A stretch of 64,000 nt of DNA from CAWGET01 sp963821715 (GCA_963821715.1 CAWGET010000007.1:134122-198121), one strand, 5' to 3'. Positions 34,835 through 43,427 are shown, counted from the stretch's first letter. The notes: generated by a model not told the origin, from the sequence alone. Program-made: numbers and translations.

Positions 34835-35908
34835 TTATCTTTCTTTTACAGCTTCCAAAATTGCAGCCGCAATTTGATTCGGCTCTAATCCCGGACTGCT
34901 TACTTTTTTTTCTTCATATGTTTTTTTGATTGACGAGATTATCTTTTCCTCAACCGGTTCAATTCCTTTTAAACCGGATTCAATTTTTGATATTGAATCA
35001 GACGGCAGAATAGTAAAATCACCAGAGATTGTTACATCGTCAATCAGATTATTTTTGAGCCGGACTGTTGTTCTTATCAATCCGCCAGGAGCTTTAAGCG
35101 CCGATTCATACATCCGAACGTCTTCATGAATTTTTATTCCGGATTCTTTTCTTCCAGTTTTATGGTAAAGCCATTCTTCCGATGAAAATCTATCATCCAA
35201 TCTTTTTGCCATCGATTCTTCCTCGTCGGTCCAATCGCCGTAATAATAATCCATATTCAAAGCTTCGCTTGTTTTTTCGAGATATATCTTTTTAATCTCC
35301 TCGCGCGATGGAACTTCAGATAATTGTTCTTTGATTGTCGTCATATATTCTTCCAAACTCTGATAAATTTTATCACGCATTTTTTCCGAGGAAACACGAA
35401 GAATTTTTGACATTGTTTTTTTGTTGAAGTCGAGCATTAAACTTCCAACTACCACTTCGGAAATTCCCATTTCCGCTGCGCCCGTACCTCCGATTTTTTT
35501 ACCGTTCACATGAATATCGTTTATAGGTCTCAGGTTTGCATTTATTCCAAGCGCTTGATAAGTTTCCACAAGCGGCTGAGCGTAGATTTTAAAGCGTTCT
35601 TCAACAGACATAGGTAAAATACCTGGCTGAAAAATCCATTGCGTGAAAATTTGTCCGTCGTCCAGATAAACTGCTCCGCCGCCGACTTCGCGTCTGTAAA
35701 TCGGCAAATTTATCGATCTGCAATATTCCAGATCGAGTTCTTTTTCAACTTCCTGGTGATAACCAACGCTGGCGTAAGGTGAAGAAGGACTAACTAAAAT
35801 TATTGTATTGGGCGTTTCTTTATTCATCGCATAACCGACTGCATGATAAACCACTTGAGAGCGCATCGGCGAGATTTTATCTAAATCCAGGATCCGTATT
35901 TTTTCCAT
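34835..35908 (-). CDS. Lipoate-protein ligase with C-terminal accessory domain (sLpl(AB)-like)
   Basis: 357 residues from ATG 35908 (MEKIRILDLDKISPMRSQ); an upstream TTG at 35935 adds nine unlikely residues. The catalytic domain has YRREVGGGAVYLD (residues 71-83; the RRxxGGGxVxxD lipoyl-adenylate loop) and DIHVNGKKIGGTGAAE, with the catalytic Lys at 137-138. Residues about 265-355 (APGGLIRTTVRLKNNLID, GDFTILP, 'IESGLKGI') form an LplB-like accessory domain. Fused LplA-LplB architecture is known for the ligase that loads LbpA in sHdr sulfur oxidation clusters. Here it would load the GcvH-like protein encoded at 41827. Substrate assignment is by context. Confidence 0.8.
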   Translation of the reverse strand: MEKIRILDLDKISPMRSQVVYHAVGYAMNKETPNTIILVSPSSPYASVGYHQEVEKELDLEYCRSINLPIYRREVGGGAVYLDDGQIFTQWIFQPGILPMSVEERFKIYAQPLVETYQALGINANLRPINDIHVNGKKIGGTGAAEMGISEVVVGSLMLDFNKKTMSKILRVSSEKMRDKIYQSLEEYMTTIKEQLSEVPSREEIKKIYLEKTSEALNMDYYYGDWTDEEESMAKRLDDRFSSEEWLYHKTGRKESGIKIHEDVRMYESALKAPGGLIRTTVRLKNNLIDDVTISGDFTILPSDSISKIESGLKGIEPVEEKIISSIKKTYEEKKVSSPGLEPNQIAAAILEAVKER

Positions 35909-36032
35909 ATCTCCAGTCTCTATTTGATTTTGCAATAGTAGAAAAAGGGCTTGCCCTTTCGTTGTATACAGTATAATATCTTCTATTTAGTTGCGGAAGA
36001 GGCTAGCTGCTTCCATACAATAAAAAAAACAT

Positions 36033-36479
36033 CTACCAACTCTTTACTATTTCTTCTGCTCGTCTCACCAATTCAGGCATTTTCTTTTCAATGGCACTAC
36101 TTAAACCTACACCAATTTTTGTGTCAACAGGTTGAAAGCCGAGCAGAAAAAGATTATTCGGAAGTCTTTCACGGATATTTGCCAATCCCAAAACTTCCTG
36201 AAATGTAATTTGATGTTCAGACATTTTAACGTCTCGGAACATCGGAATTTCTTCGCCTTTCATTTCAATCAATGTTCCCGGCTCTTTTCCGGCGTCTATT
36301 GTATCCAAAACTAAAAGATGGCTGCAATCTTCCACAAGTTGAAGTAAATTCAATCCGAGGGTTCCGCCGTCAATTAATTCAATCCCCGAATTTGAATTAT
36401 CGATTTTTTTTAGAGCATGAACGCCGAGACCTTCGTCGCGGTTTAATGTATTGCCGATGCCAAGAATTATTTTCCGCAT
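36033..36479 (-). CDS. Hydrogenase maturation endopeptidase (HyaD/HybD family)
   Basis: 148 residues. N-terminal LGIGNTLNRDEGLGVHAL with E16 as a nickel ligand, then LVLDTIDAGKEPGTL with the second (Asp) ligand and SEHQITFQEVL with the His ligand, as in HybD. It cuts the C-terminal tail from the HynL precursor after nickel insertion, using the metal itself for recognition. The substrate gene lies 80 bp upstream. No separate catalytic Ser/Cys is expected or seen. Confidence 0.92.
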   Translation of the reverse strand: MRKIILGIGNTLNRDEGLGVHALKKIDNSNSGIELIDGGTLGLNLLQLVEDCSHLLVLDTIDAGKEPGTLIEMKGEEIPMFRDVKMSEHQITFQEVLGLANIRERLPNNLFLLGFQPVDTKIGVGLSSAIEKKMPELVRRAEEIVKSW

Positions 36480-36559
36480 AAATCCTTTTTATGTTATCAG
36501 ATTTCACTAGCACGAAACTTAAAGAATTAAATTCTAACTAAAACCTTCTAATATTATTT

Positions 36560-38299
36560 CTATGTATTACAAACATTTAATCCGGTTACGACTTTACCGG
36601 CTTCTTTTCCGGTCGCGTCAATAGTATGAATTGCGCAAGCCATACAAGGATCGAACGAATGAATTGTGCGCAGTATTTCTAACGGTTGATCGGGAACAGC
36701 AAGTTTAGTTCCGACCAAACTCATTTCGTAAGCGCCCGCCTGATTTTTGTGATCACGCGGAGAGGCGTTCCATGTTGTAGGAACGACTAACTGAAAATTC
36801 TCAATCTTGCCGTCTTCTATTACGCACCAATGCCCGAGCGCTCCGCGGGGAGCTTCCATAAATCCGAATCCTTTTGCCGAGGAATCCCAGGAATGAGGTT
36901 CCCATTTTTCGTTGTTGAAGGTATCGGTATTTCCCGCTTTAATTTCATTAATTAATTCATCGTAAAAAGTTCTTAACGAATCAGCCATATATTTTGTTTC
37001 TATTGCGCGCGCGGCTGTTCTGCCGAGTGTAGAAAATACTGCAGCCAAAGGAGCGTTCAATTGTTTTAAAACAAAATTGGTCAGATCGACAATCTGCTCA
37101 TTACCGGTTGCATACATCATCAATACGCGCGCAAGCGGACCCACTTCCATCGGAGTTTCATTCCAGCGTGGAGCTTTCAGCCAGCTATATTTTTGATCAA
37201 CTTCCAAAAATTCATAAGGCGGCATCGGTCCGCTGTAATTAAATTCTGTTTCACCGTTCCATGGATGAAGTCCGACTCCGTCGCCGTCTGCATATTTATA
37301 CCAGCTATGCGCAACGTATTCTTTCATCCTGTCGAAGTCATTCGGGTCCGGTTTTATAATTTTTTTAATATCGCGATTTAAAATTATTCCTCTCGGAATT
37401 AAAAACTGATCGGTATCTTTCAATCCGGCTTGAGGAAATTCTCCCCAGGTTAAAAAATTTCCGAGTCCTTCACCGAGCGAAGCGTAATCCAAATAATACG
37501 GCGCTATCGCGAGAAGATCCGGAATATAAACCTTATCCACAAATTCAATTATCTTTTCAATAGAATCGTTTACAATTGATAAATAATGAGCGTTTATTGC
37601 CGCTTCGCTTTCGAGATCAATAGGCATAGGAACTCCGCCTACTACAAAATTCGGATGAGGATTTTTACCGCCGAAGATCGTATGGATTTTTACGACTTCA
37701 GCCTGCCAGTCCAGCGCTTCCAGGTAGTGAGCCACCGCGAGCAAATTAATCTCCGGCGGAAGTTTATAAGCCGGATGCCCCCAATATGCATTGGCAAAAA
37801 TTGAAAGTTGTCCGCTGTCAACAATCGCCTGAACTTTTTTCTGAACCGAAGTAAAATAACCAACGGACGAATTTTGCCACGTAGAAATTGATTGCTGAAT
37901 CTCGGAAGTCTTTTTCGGATCGGCTTTTAACGCGGAAACAACATCAACCCAGTCCAACGCGTGAAGATGATAAAAGTGCATCACATGATCGTGAACGTAT
38001 TGCTGTGCGATCATCAAATTCCTGATCAGATTAGCGGCTTTCGGAATTTGAATATTCAGCGCGTCTTCAACCGAACGTATGGAAGCAAACGCATGAACGG
38101 TAGTGCATACACCGCAAACCCGCTGAGTAAAAGCCCAGGCTTCGCGCGGGTCGCGTCCTTTCAATATTTTTTCGATTCCCCGGACCATTGTGCCGGACGA
38201 ATACGCTTTAGTAATTGTATTGCTCGCGTCTAATTCCGCTTCGATCCGAAGATGACCTTCAATTCTTGTTATCGGATCGACTACTATTCGTTTTGCCAT
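36560..38299 (-). CDS. hynL: [NiFe] hydrogenase large subunit (Isp-type, group 1)
   Basis: 579 residues. L1 motif 'RIEGHLRIE' then RVCGVCTTVHA with C62 and C65; L2 motif DPCMACAIH with C552 and C555. These four cysteines hold the Ni-Fe(CN)2CO centre. A 21-residue tail after H558 (ending GLNVCNT) is the expected pro-peptide removed by the HyaD-like protease. 'EVGPLARVLMMYATG' and 'GRTAARAIETKYMAD' are further large-subunit signatures. The gene order hynS-isp1-isp2-(STAS-like)-hynL places it in the Isp-type (1e-like) class. The enzyme would sit on the periplasmic face with the Tat-exported small subunit. Confidence 0.95.
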   Translation of the reverse strand: MAKRIVVDPITRIEGHLRIEAELDASNTITKAYSSGTMVRGIEKILKGRDPREAWAFTQRVCGVCTTVHAFASIRSVEDALNIQIPKAANLIRNLMIAQQYVHDHVMHFYHLHALDWVDVVSALKADPKKTSEIQQSISTWQNSSVGYFTSVQKKVQAIVDSGQLSIFANAYWGHPAYKLPPEINLLAVAHYLEALDWQAEVVKIHTIFGGKNPHPNFVVGGVPMPIDLESEAAINAHYLSIVNDSIEKIIEFVDKVYIPDLLAIAPYYLDYASLGEGLGNFLTWGEFPQAGLKDTDQFLIPRGIILNRDIKKIIKPDPNDFDRMKEYVAHSWYKYADGDGVGLHPWNGETEFNYSGPMPPYEFLEVDQKYSWLKAPRWNETPMEVGPLARVLMMYATGNEQIVDLTNFVLKQLNAPLAAVFSTLGRTAARAIETKYMADSLRTFYDELINEIKAGNTDTFNNEKWEPHSWDSSAKGFGFMEAPRGALGHWCVIEDGKIENFQLVVPTTWNASPRDHKNQAGAYEMSLVGTKLAVPDQPLEILRTIHSFDPCMACAIHTIDATGKEAGKVVTGLNVCNT

Positions 38300-38308
38300 T
38301 TTTTGCTC

Positions 38309-38629
38309 CTATTGATTGCGAAGCCAGTCAAGAGCTTCGGCTTCCGACTTGAAAATTTTAACTTCTTTTGTGTAATAACTTTCCGATATTTTTGTTAGAT
38401 CTTCCGGAAGTTCCGCTCCGAAAATCGCGGTAACCGGCATCATCGGCCGGAAATGTTTTATATTCCTCGCGCACTCCTCGGCAGTAGTCTCCCTCAGATC
38501 AACCAATAGTTTTCCATCATAATCTTCAAAAAACTTAGCTAGCGTTTGAACGTCTTCAGGCGAAAATTCGCCGGTATGTTTACATCTCATTATTCCTTTT
38601 TCAACAGGAGTAAGAGTAAATGAAGACAT
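38309..38629 (-). CDS. STAS/SpoIIAA-like small protein in hydrogenase operon
   Basis: 106 residues, soluble. 'GIMRCKHTGEFSPEDVQTLAKFF', then LLVDLRETTAEECARNIKHFRP, VTAIFGAELPEDL and KIFKSEAEALDWLRNQ. The alternating strand-helix order with a central 'LLVDLR' strand, and the ending 'F.s..eAl.WL', resemble SpoIIAA-like/SEC14 STAS proteins (PF11964), which often end this way. The phospho-serine position of anti-anti-sigma STAS proteins is not evident. It lies between isp2 and hynL, splitting the usual isp2-hynL adjacency, 9 bp before hynL. Its function is unknown; it may be a stability or assembly factor. Confidence 0.6.
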   Translation of the reverse strand: MSSFTLTPVEKGIMRCKHTGEFSPEDVQTLAKFFEDYDGKLLVDLRETTAEECARNIKHFRPMMPVTAIFGAELPEDLTKISESYYTKEVKIFKSEAEALDWLRNQ

Positions 38630-38652
38630 CTTGATTCTCCTAATTTTATTGG

Positions 38653-39918
38653 TTATTCTTCTTCTTCCATCGCTTCTGCAACCATTTCCGTAAGGCTTTT
38701 CACTTTTACCTGATGATTAAAGTGATTAACGCCGTCCACAAATTGAAGTCTGCAATTCGAACAAACCATCGCGACGCTATCCGCTTTAACTTTTTTAAGC
38801 TGATCAACTTTTAATCTGAATGCGGCAAACCGGTTCTCGTCTGCTTCTTTTATAGAAATAACTCCGCCGCCGCCGCCGCAGCATTGCGATTCTTCTTTAT
38901 TTGGCGACATTTCTTTAAAAGAATTCGGAGCTAAAATGTTCATTAAATTTCTCGGCTCCTGAATAAAACTGCCGCGTCTTTGAATTTTACAGGCGTCGTG
39001 GAAAGTGATAGTTCCGTTATCAAAGGATCCTTTCTTTACTTTGATTTTTCCGCTCATTACTAAATCGTTAACTACTTTTACGATGTGCGTAACTTCTAAT
39101 CCATCGGGAACATCCATAATATTTTTCGCCGTCCACCTGAAAGCATCGAAAGCATGGCCGCATTCCGAAATTATCATCCGCTTAACGCCCAATTCTTCAA
39201 CGCCATCGAAAACGCGCTGCATAAATAATTTTGTTAATTCCATATCGCCTTCAAAAAATCCGAAGTTCACGACTTCGCGTCCTTTAGATGAGAGCGTCCA
39301 GTTTATTCCGGCTGCATTTAAAATCTTTGCAACGGCTCCGATATTAGTCGGGAATTTCATCATCTCTATGGAAGTAAAAACTACTAGTGTATCCGCACCT
39401 TTTTTATCTATCGGAATATCGACTTCAAACTCATCGGCAACCCATTCTATCCGTTCTTCCCAAGTATCTAAATCAAGACCAAGAGGCGATCCGATATCTA
39501 CTTGTTTTTTTGTAGCTGTTCGAAGATCTTCCGGCACAGCTTCTGCGGCTGATAATCCCGTGCGGACATTATGCAAAATTGGTCCAAGTTGAATCCCCAT
39601 GGGACAAACCATCGAGCATTTATTGCAGACCGTGCAAGCTTCAAAAAGTAATTTGCTGTGTTGAAGCAGATCATCATTGGTTATAGCTTTATCAACACCG
39701 AGCGCTAATTTCAATTTTCCGCCCAGTGTAAACCGCTGCTCGTAACCGCGCCTTATCAATTCCATTTTATAAACCGGTGCATATTCAGGAATTCCGGTCG
39801 CCTGATAATAATGACAAGCCTCGGCGCAAATTCCGCACCGCGTGCAGGCTTCCAATTGAGAAGCGACCCAACCGCCTGTTTCTTCTACAAAAGCGTTTAA
39901 TGCATCTTCTGTTCTCAT
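38653..39918 (-). CDS. isp2: Isp2: HdrD/DsrK-like iron-sulfur subunit
   Basis: 421 residues, no signal peptide. Two [4Fe-4S] motifs: C25, C28, C31, C35 in ACTRCGICAEACH and C95, C98, C101, C105 in ACTVCNKCSMVCP. The C-terminal CCG domain shows ITFHDACKIQRR, then SQCCGGGGGV and CSNCRLQF, the ligand pattern of the non-cubane cluster that reduces disulfides in HdrB/HdrD. The first CCG repeat is degenerate (SECGHAFDAFRW). In Isp-type hydrogenases and Dsr complexes this subunit lies on the cytoplasmic face next to the cytochrome b. It is the likely site where hydrogenase electrons meet a thiol, disulfide or lipoyl partner. Confidence 0.9.
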   Translation of the reverse strand: MRTEDALNAFVEETGGWVASQLEACTRCGICAEACHYYQATGIPEYAPVYKMELIRRGYEQRFTLGGKLKLALGVDKAITNDDLLQHSKLLFEACTVCNKCSMVCPMGIQLGPILHNVRTGLSAAEAVPEDLRTATKKQVDIGSPLGLDLDTWEERIEWVADEFEVDIPIDKKGADTLVVFTSIEMMKFPTNIGAVAKILNAAGINWTLSSKGREVVNFGFFEGDMELTKLFMQRVFDGVEELGVKRMIISECGHAFDAFRWTAKNIMDVPDGLEVTHIVKVVNDLVMSGKIKVKKGSFDNGTITFHDACKIQRRGSFIQEPRNLMNILAPNSFKEMSPNKEESQCCGGGGGVISIKEADENRFAAFRLKVDQLKKVKADSVAMVCSNCRLQFVDGVNHFNHQVKVKSLTEMVAEAMEEEE

Positions 39919-39931
39919 ATCGCTTTCTCCT

Positions 39932-40609
39932 TTACGGCGTTACCGCGCGTTTACCGAATTGCGCGCCGTGTATTGATTTTGAAAAAAAGTAAAACATAAA
40001 ATGGGATATTCTGCTGAACGGAATCCATATCAGTAAAATATTTACGAAGAGCATATGATATGAATAGAGAACTTCGTATTGAAAAAATAAATGATGCGTC
40101 ATCGCATAACCGCTAATCATCGGAAGAAAAACTACTGTCCAATTTGCTATTTCGGAGGCGCCTGTAATTAATTTGAGTACCGGATGAACAAATCGGTTTG
40201 CTAATAAAATAAGCAGACTAATAATTGTTATAGCAGCGAACCAATCGACTACAGGAATCGGCAATGTAGGCCATCCGAATCCGAGAAGACTTTTCCAAAC
40301 CAGCATATGCGGCGTGCCGAAAATTAAAATAACTATCAGTCCGAGATGAAAAATTCCTCCGGCTATGAAAGTGATAAAATTTCCTTTAAAAGTATTTTTT
40401 ACCCAGGGAATAAAGGGCCAAATTAAAATTCCTTTTAAATAAGAAATCATGACTCCCTTTGCTTTGCTTCCTTTTGAAGGAACTTTGTCTTTAGTCCAGC
40501 CGAGGGCGAGAATTCTAACCAGACGGTAAACCATTCCGCCGATAAATACAAGAAGCGCGACGTAGAACATCGGACCTCTTAGAAAATCTAAAATATCATT
40601 CCAAAACAT
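39932..40609 (-). CDS. isp1: Isp1: cytochrome b-like membrane subunit (NarI/DsrM type)
   Basis: 225 residues with about five or six membrane helices (residues 15-35, 75-100, 115-135, 150-175, 180-200). Histidines at helix positions (IFHLGLIV, 'FGTPHML', MTHHLFF, SYHMLFVN) are candidate heme b ligands, as in NarI and DsrM. It would carry electrons across the membrane between the periplasmic HynS/HynL dimer and cytoplasmic Isp2. It is 9 bp from hynS and 13 bp from isp2, so the three are tightly co-transcribed. Confidence 0.87.
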   Translation of the reverse strand: MFWNDILDFLRGPMFYVALLVFIGGMVYRLVRILALGWTKDKVPSKGSKAKGVMISYLKGILIWPFIPWVKNTFKGNFITFIAGGIFHLGLIVILIFGTPHMLVWKSLLGFGWPTLPIPVVDWFAAITIISLLILLANRFVHPVLKLITGASEIANWTVVFLPMISGYAMTHHLFFQYEVLYSYHMLFVNILLIWIPFSRISHFMFYFFSKSIHGAQFGKRAVTP

Positions 40610-40618
40610 ATAGAACTC

Positions 40619-41725
40619 CTATCCTTTATGAAGTTGTTTTTTCTTGGAATTATTTGCGACAGCCATCCCGGCTCCCACAGCGGCTCCTACGGCAGCCGCA
40701 GCTCCTACGGTAACCATTGCCGGTTTGTTAAGCGGAGTCGATTGACCCTGATAAAATCCACCGCCATCCCAAAAGTTCGGTTCCGAACATCCGAGGCAGG
40801 GATGATTCGACTGAATCGGGAAAGATAAACCGCCGTTCCATTTTATTGTAGCGCAATTGTTATAAGTAGTTGGTCCTTTGCATCCGAGTTTGTATAGGCA
40901 GTAGCCTTTCTTCGCGCCTTCGTCGTCAAAGGAAAGAGCGAACTCGCCCCTTTCGTAGAATGGTCTACGCAGACATCTGTCATGAATGGTATTCGCGTAA
41001 AATGTTTTAGGACGGTTGAGCGAATCTAATTCCGGTATAGTGCCGAAGATTAAGAAGTTTGCCAAAACACCGGTAAATACTTCGGGAATTGCAGGACATC
41101 CCGGGATATTTACAACCGGTTTATCCGTAATTACTTTCCAGACTCCGTATGCATCTGTCGGATTAGGATTCGCGTGAGGAATTCCGCCGAACGCAGCGCA
41201 GTTGCCCGTCGCAATAATAGCTGCGGCGCCTTTTGCCGCGTCTTGTAGAAGGCTAAGCGATGTTCTTCCACCAACTACGCTGTAAATTCCGTCATCGCCA
41301 ATTGGAATGCTTCCTTCCAAAATTAAAACGTATTCACCGTCGTATTGCTTCATAATTGCTTCGCGGTGGTTTTCAATTTGATGACCGGCGGCGGCAGATA
41401 GCGTTTCGTGATATTCAACAGCGATGGAATTTAAAACCAATGAGGATAAAGTAGGGGATAGGCTTCTGCTTAAACCCTCGGTGCATCCGGTGCAGCTTTG
41501 CATTTCGAGCCAAATCACCGGAACTTTCGGCTTTGTTTTTAAAGATTTTTCAACTTCCTTAGCCAAAGTTTTCGTCGTATCTTCAGTCTGCGCGAAAACT
41601 TTTCCGTTTGCAAAAGGAACCTGGCTTAAACCTAACGCTCCCGCAATCACTCCGCAGGTATTGAGAAATTCCCTTCGGGTTACGCCCGAGATTTTCATTT
41701 CTTCGTAAATGGTTTTTCTTGCCAT
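40619..41725 (-). CDS. hynS: [NiFe] hydrogenase small subunit with Tat signal
   Basis: 368 residues from ATG 41725, which has GGGAG 6 bp upstream; a TTG at 41758 gives a longer but unsupported N-terminus. The Tat signal is SGVTRREFLNTCG with R17R18, then a hydrophobic stretch to residue 45. The proximal cluster motif is EMQSCTGCTEG (C78, C81). ATGNCAAFGG, INIPGCP-like 'VNIPGCPAIPEV', 'RPFYERGEFA', and 'GCKGPTTYNNCATIKWN' supply the rest of the proximal, medial and distal cluster ligands. The C-terminal AAAAVGAAVGAGMAV is a membrane anchor helix. It is exported folded together with HynL. Confidence 0.95.
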   Translation of the reverse strand: MARKTIYEEMKISGVTRREFLNTCGVIAGALGLSQVPFANGKVFAQTEDTTKTLAKEVEKSLKTKPKVPVIWLEMQSCTGCTEGLSRSLSPTLSSLVLNSIAVEYHETLSAAAGHQIENHREAIMKQYDGEYVLILEGSIPIGDDGIYSVVGGRTSLSLLQDAAKGAAAIIATGNCAAFGGIPHANPNPTDAYGVWKVITDKPVVNIPGCPAIPEVFTGVLANFLIFGTIPELDSLNRPKTFYANTIHDRCLRRPFYERGEFALSFDDEGAKKGYCLYKLGCKGPTTYNNCATIKWNGGLSFPIQSNHPCLGCSEPNFWDGGGFYQGQSTPLNKPAMVTVGAAAAVGAAVGAGMAVANNSKKKQLHKG

Positions 41726-41826
41726 TTCTACTCCCAGATAATTTTTTACTAAACGCAAAAAATCTTATAAGGTCTATATGTCTTATTTAATTCGGTAAAA
41801 AATTCTTCGCGCTTAACAATGTTATT

Positions 41827-42273
41827 TTATTCGCAGGATATTCCTTCGGCTTCTAATTTTTCTTTATAGTTGGCTAAACCTTCTTCGCCAAAAGCCAGAC
41901 TTCCTTTATCGCCGTCCCAATCAGCCGGAGTCATTTCCACAATCCAACCCTCCCCATATGGATCTTCGACAACAATATTTGGATTAGACGCGACTTTCTC
42001 ATTTGCTTTAGCGAGTGTTCCGGTAACGGGTGCGGGAACCGGTCCCACAAATTTACTGCTTTCTAAAGTCGCTACGCTTTTCCCTTGATTAATTTCGCTC
42101 CCTATTTTTTTCTGCTTCACTGTTACAGCAATCAAACTTCCGCCGGATAATTTAACCGCTACGGTGCTCATCCCGACTCGAATATTTCCGTCATCAAGCG
42201 GTTTTACCCAAATATGTTTATCCGTGTAATAATAAAGATCGTCCGGTAAATTACATCCTTTAATATTTGCCAT
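41827..42273 (-). CDS. GcvH-like lipoyl carrier protein (LbpA-like)
   Basis: 148 residues. The biotinyl-lipoyl hammerhead begins DLYYYTDKHIWVKPLDDGN and VGMSTVAVKLSGGSL, and the lipoylation turn is ATLESSKFVGPVPAPVTG with K74 as the attachment lysine. The tail 'DPYGEGWIVEMTPADW' is the usual GcvH ending. No gcvT, gcvP or other glycine cleavage gene is present. The gene sits between a DsrE-family gene and hynS, and a lipoate ligase ends the same operon. This is the neighbourhood of the LbpA carriers of sHdr sulfur oxidation, so a lipoyl sulfur or electron carrier role is inferred. Confidence 0.85.
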   Translation of the reverse strand: MANIKGCNLPDDLYYYTDKHIWVKPLDDGNIRVGMSTVAVKLSGGSLIAVTVKQKKIGSEINQGKSVATLESSKFVGPVPAPVTGTLAKANEKVASNPNIVVEDPYGEGWIVEMTPADWDGDKGSLAFGEEGLANYKEKLEAEGISCE

Positions 42274-42285
42274 TTCTTAATCCTC

Positions 42286-42651
42286 TTAAAAAGTTAAAAC
42301 TGTTTTGCAATCTTCCGCGGTCTGCCACATATAAGCTCCGCCTACCATTTTAACGTCTTCAATTAAGTCTGAAGGTTGAAGATCGTGCAATTCGGTAGAA
42401 GCCGTGCAGGCTGTAAACTTTACGCCGCTTTCCATCGCTTCGTCCAAAAATTCTTTAACGGATTTTCCGCCCTCTTTCGGATAAATTTTTTCGGCCTCTC
42501 CTTTTTTAAGCAGCAAAGTTCCGTCGATTGTAAAAAACATAGTAACGTCGTAATCCATAGCGGCCGCCAAAGTAGCAAAAAAGAAAGGAGTTGCGCACCG
42601 GCGTGGCGTATCCGGTCCGCTGGTCATAATTATCATTACCTGGTCTTCCAT
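42286..42651 (-). CDS. DsrE-family sulfur-carrier-like protein
   Basis: 121 residues. DsrE fold: MIIMTSGPDTPRRCATPFFFATLAAAM, VTMFFTIDGTLLLKKG, then ESGVKFTACTASTELHDL, with C82 at the conserved DsrE cysteine position, and GGAYMWQTAEDCKTVLTF. A second cysteine, C19, and C114 are also present. DsrE-type proteins pass persulfide sulfur between TusA and acceptors. It lies 12 bp before the lipoyl carrier gene and 16 bp after the DsrE3-like gene. Confidence 0.85.
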   Translation of the reverse strand: MEDQVMIIMTSGPDTPRRCATPFFFATLAAAMDYDVTMFFTIDGTLLLKKGEAEKIYPKEGGKSVKEFLDEAMESGVKFTACTASTELHDLQPSDLIEDVKMVGGAYMWQTAEDCKTVLTF

Positions 42652-42667
42652 AAAAAATTCCCCTTAA

Positions 42668-43147
42668 TTAAAAAGTTAAAGTAATTGCGTTTTTACTCGC
42701 GAATTCCAAAAAAGTAGCCGCGCCGCCAATTTCCAATCCTTCCATCAATTCTTCTTTTTTAATTCCGAGAACGTCAAGCGTCATTTGGCAAGCGATTAAT
42801 CTTACTCCCGATTCCAAAGCTACTTCTAGAAGTTCGCTTAATTTGGCGACGTTAGCCTTCCGCATCCAGCTGTTCATCATCGAAGTTGCGGCTGTCGTCA
42901 TTCCCGGCAGCATTCCTATAATGTTCGGTATAGGAATAGGCATTGCGGGATTTGCTATTGGCGCTACTTTCAGTTTGTCGGCTTCTCCTTTTTTGATGAT
43001 ATTCAATCCGTAGAATGTAAAAAATATCGCAACTTCCATATCCATTGCGGCTGCGGCTGTTCCAAGAATTAAAGGCGGATAGGCTGAGTCGAGCGTTCCG
43101 TGAGCGGCAACAATAGCTAATCTTGTACTTGTGTTTTGTTCTTCCAT
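42668..43147 (-). CDS. DsrE/DsrF/DrsH-like protein (DsrE2/DsrE3A type)
   Basis: 159 residues. LAIVAAHGTLDSAYPPLILGTAAAAM, VAIFFTFYGLNIIKKGEADKLK, a Pro/Ile-rich insert (PIANPAMPIPIPNIIGMLPG), then 'LLEVALESGVRLIACQMTLDVLGIKKEEL' with C120, and GGAATFLEFASKNAITLTF. This long DsrE variant, with the FTFxGLxxxKKG motif and the RLIAC-QMTxDVLG cysteine motif, is found with tusA in sulfur oxidation loci (DsrE2/DsrE3A). No membrane helix is convincing, which leans towards DsrE3A. It would exchange sulfur with TusA, encoded 27 bp upstream. Confidence 0.83.
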   Translation of the reverse strand: MEEQNTSTRLAIVAAHGTLDSAYPPLILGTAAAAMDMEVAIFFTFYGLNIIKKGEADKLKVAPIANPAMPIPIPNIIGMLPGMTTAATSMMNSWMRKANVAKLSELLEVALESGVRLIACQMTLDVLGIKKEELMEGLEIGGAATFLEFASKNAITLTF

Positions 43148-43174
43148 TTTTTCCTCTATATTTTTTTTGAAGAA

Positions 43175-43405
43175 CTATTTTGTCTTTTTGATGAAGAAAA
43201 TATACTTGCCGTCTTTCTCTTCAGAACTCAATACTTCGTTGCCCGTTTTCTTCGACCACGCTTCAACATCGGGAATAGAGCCGGGATCGGTAGCTATCAT
43301 TTTTAATACTTGGCCTGTTTGCAATCCGTCGATTGCTTTTTTCGTTTTGATTATCGGCATTGGACAAGATAATCCACTGTTGTCTAAAACCTGATCTTCC
43401 TGCAT
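43175..43405 (-). CDS. tusA: TusA-family sulfur carrier protein
   Basis: 76 residues. LDNSGLSCPMPIIKTKKAI contains the C14-P-x-P signature; the persulfide forms on C14. 'GQVLKMIATDPGSIPDVEAWSKKTGNEVLSSEE' is the standard TusA body. It receives sulfur from rhodanese or DsrE partners and donates it to enzymes. It is the first structural gene after the regulator, 22 bp downstream of it. Confidence 0.9.
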   Translation of the reverse strand: MQEDQVLDNSGLSCPMPIIKTKKAIDGLQTGQVLKMIATDPGSIPDVEAWSKKTGNEVLSSEEKDGKYIFFIKKTK

Positions 43406-43427
43406 TGTTCCTCCGGTTGTTGTTATA

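Noticed and set aside
41827..42273. Lipoyl protein as ordinary glycine cleavage H protein
   Set aside because: No gcvT or gcvP lies in the window, and the gene is embedded among tusA, dsrE and hynS with a lipoate ligase in the same operon.
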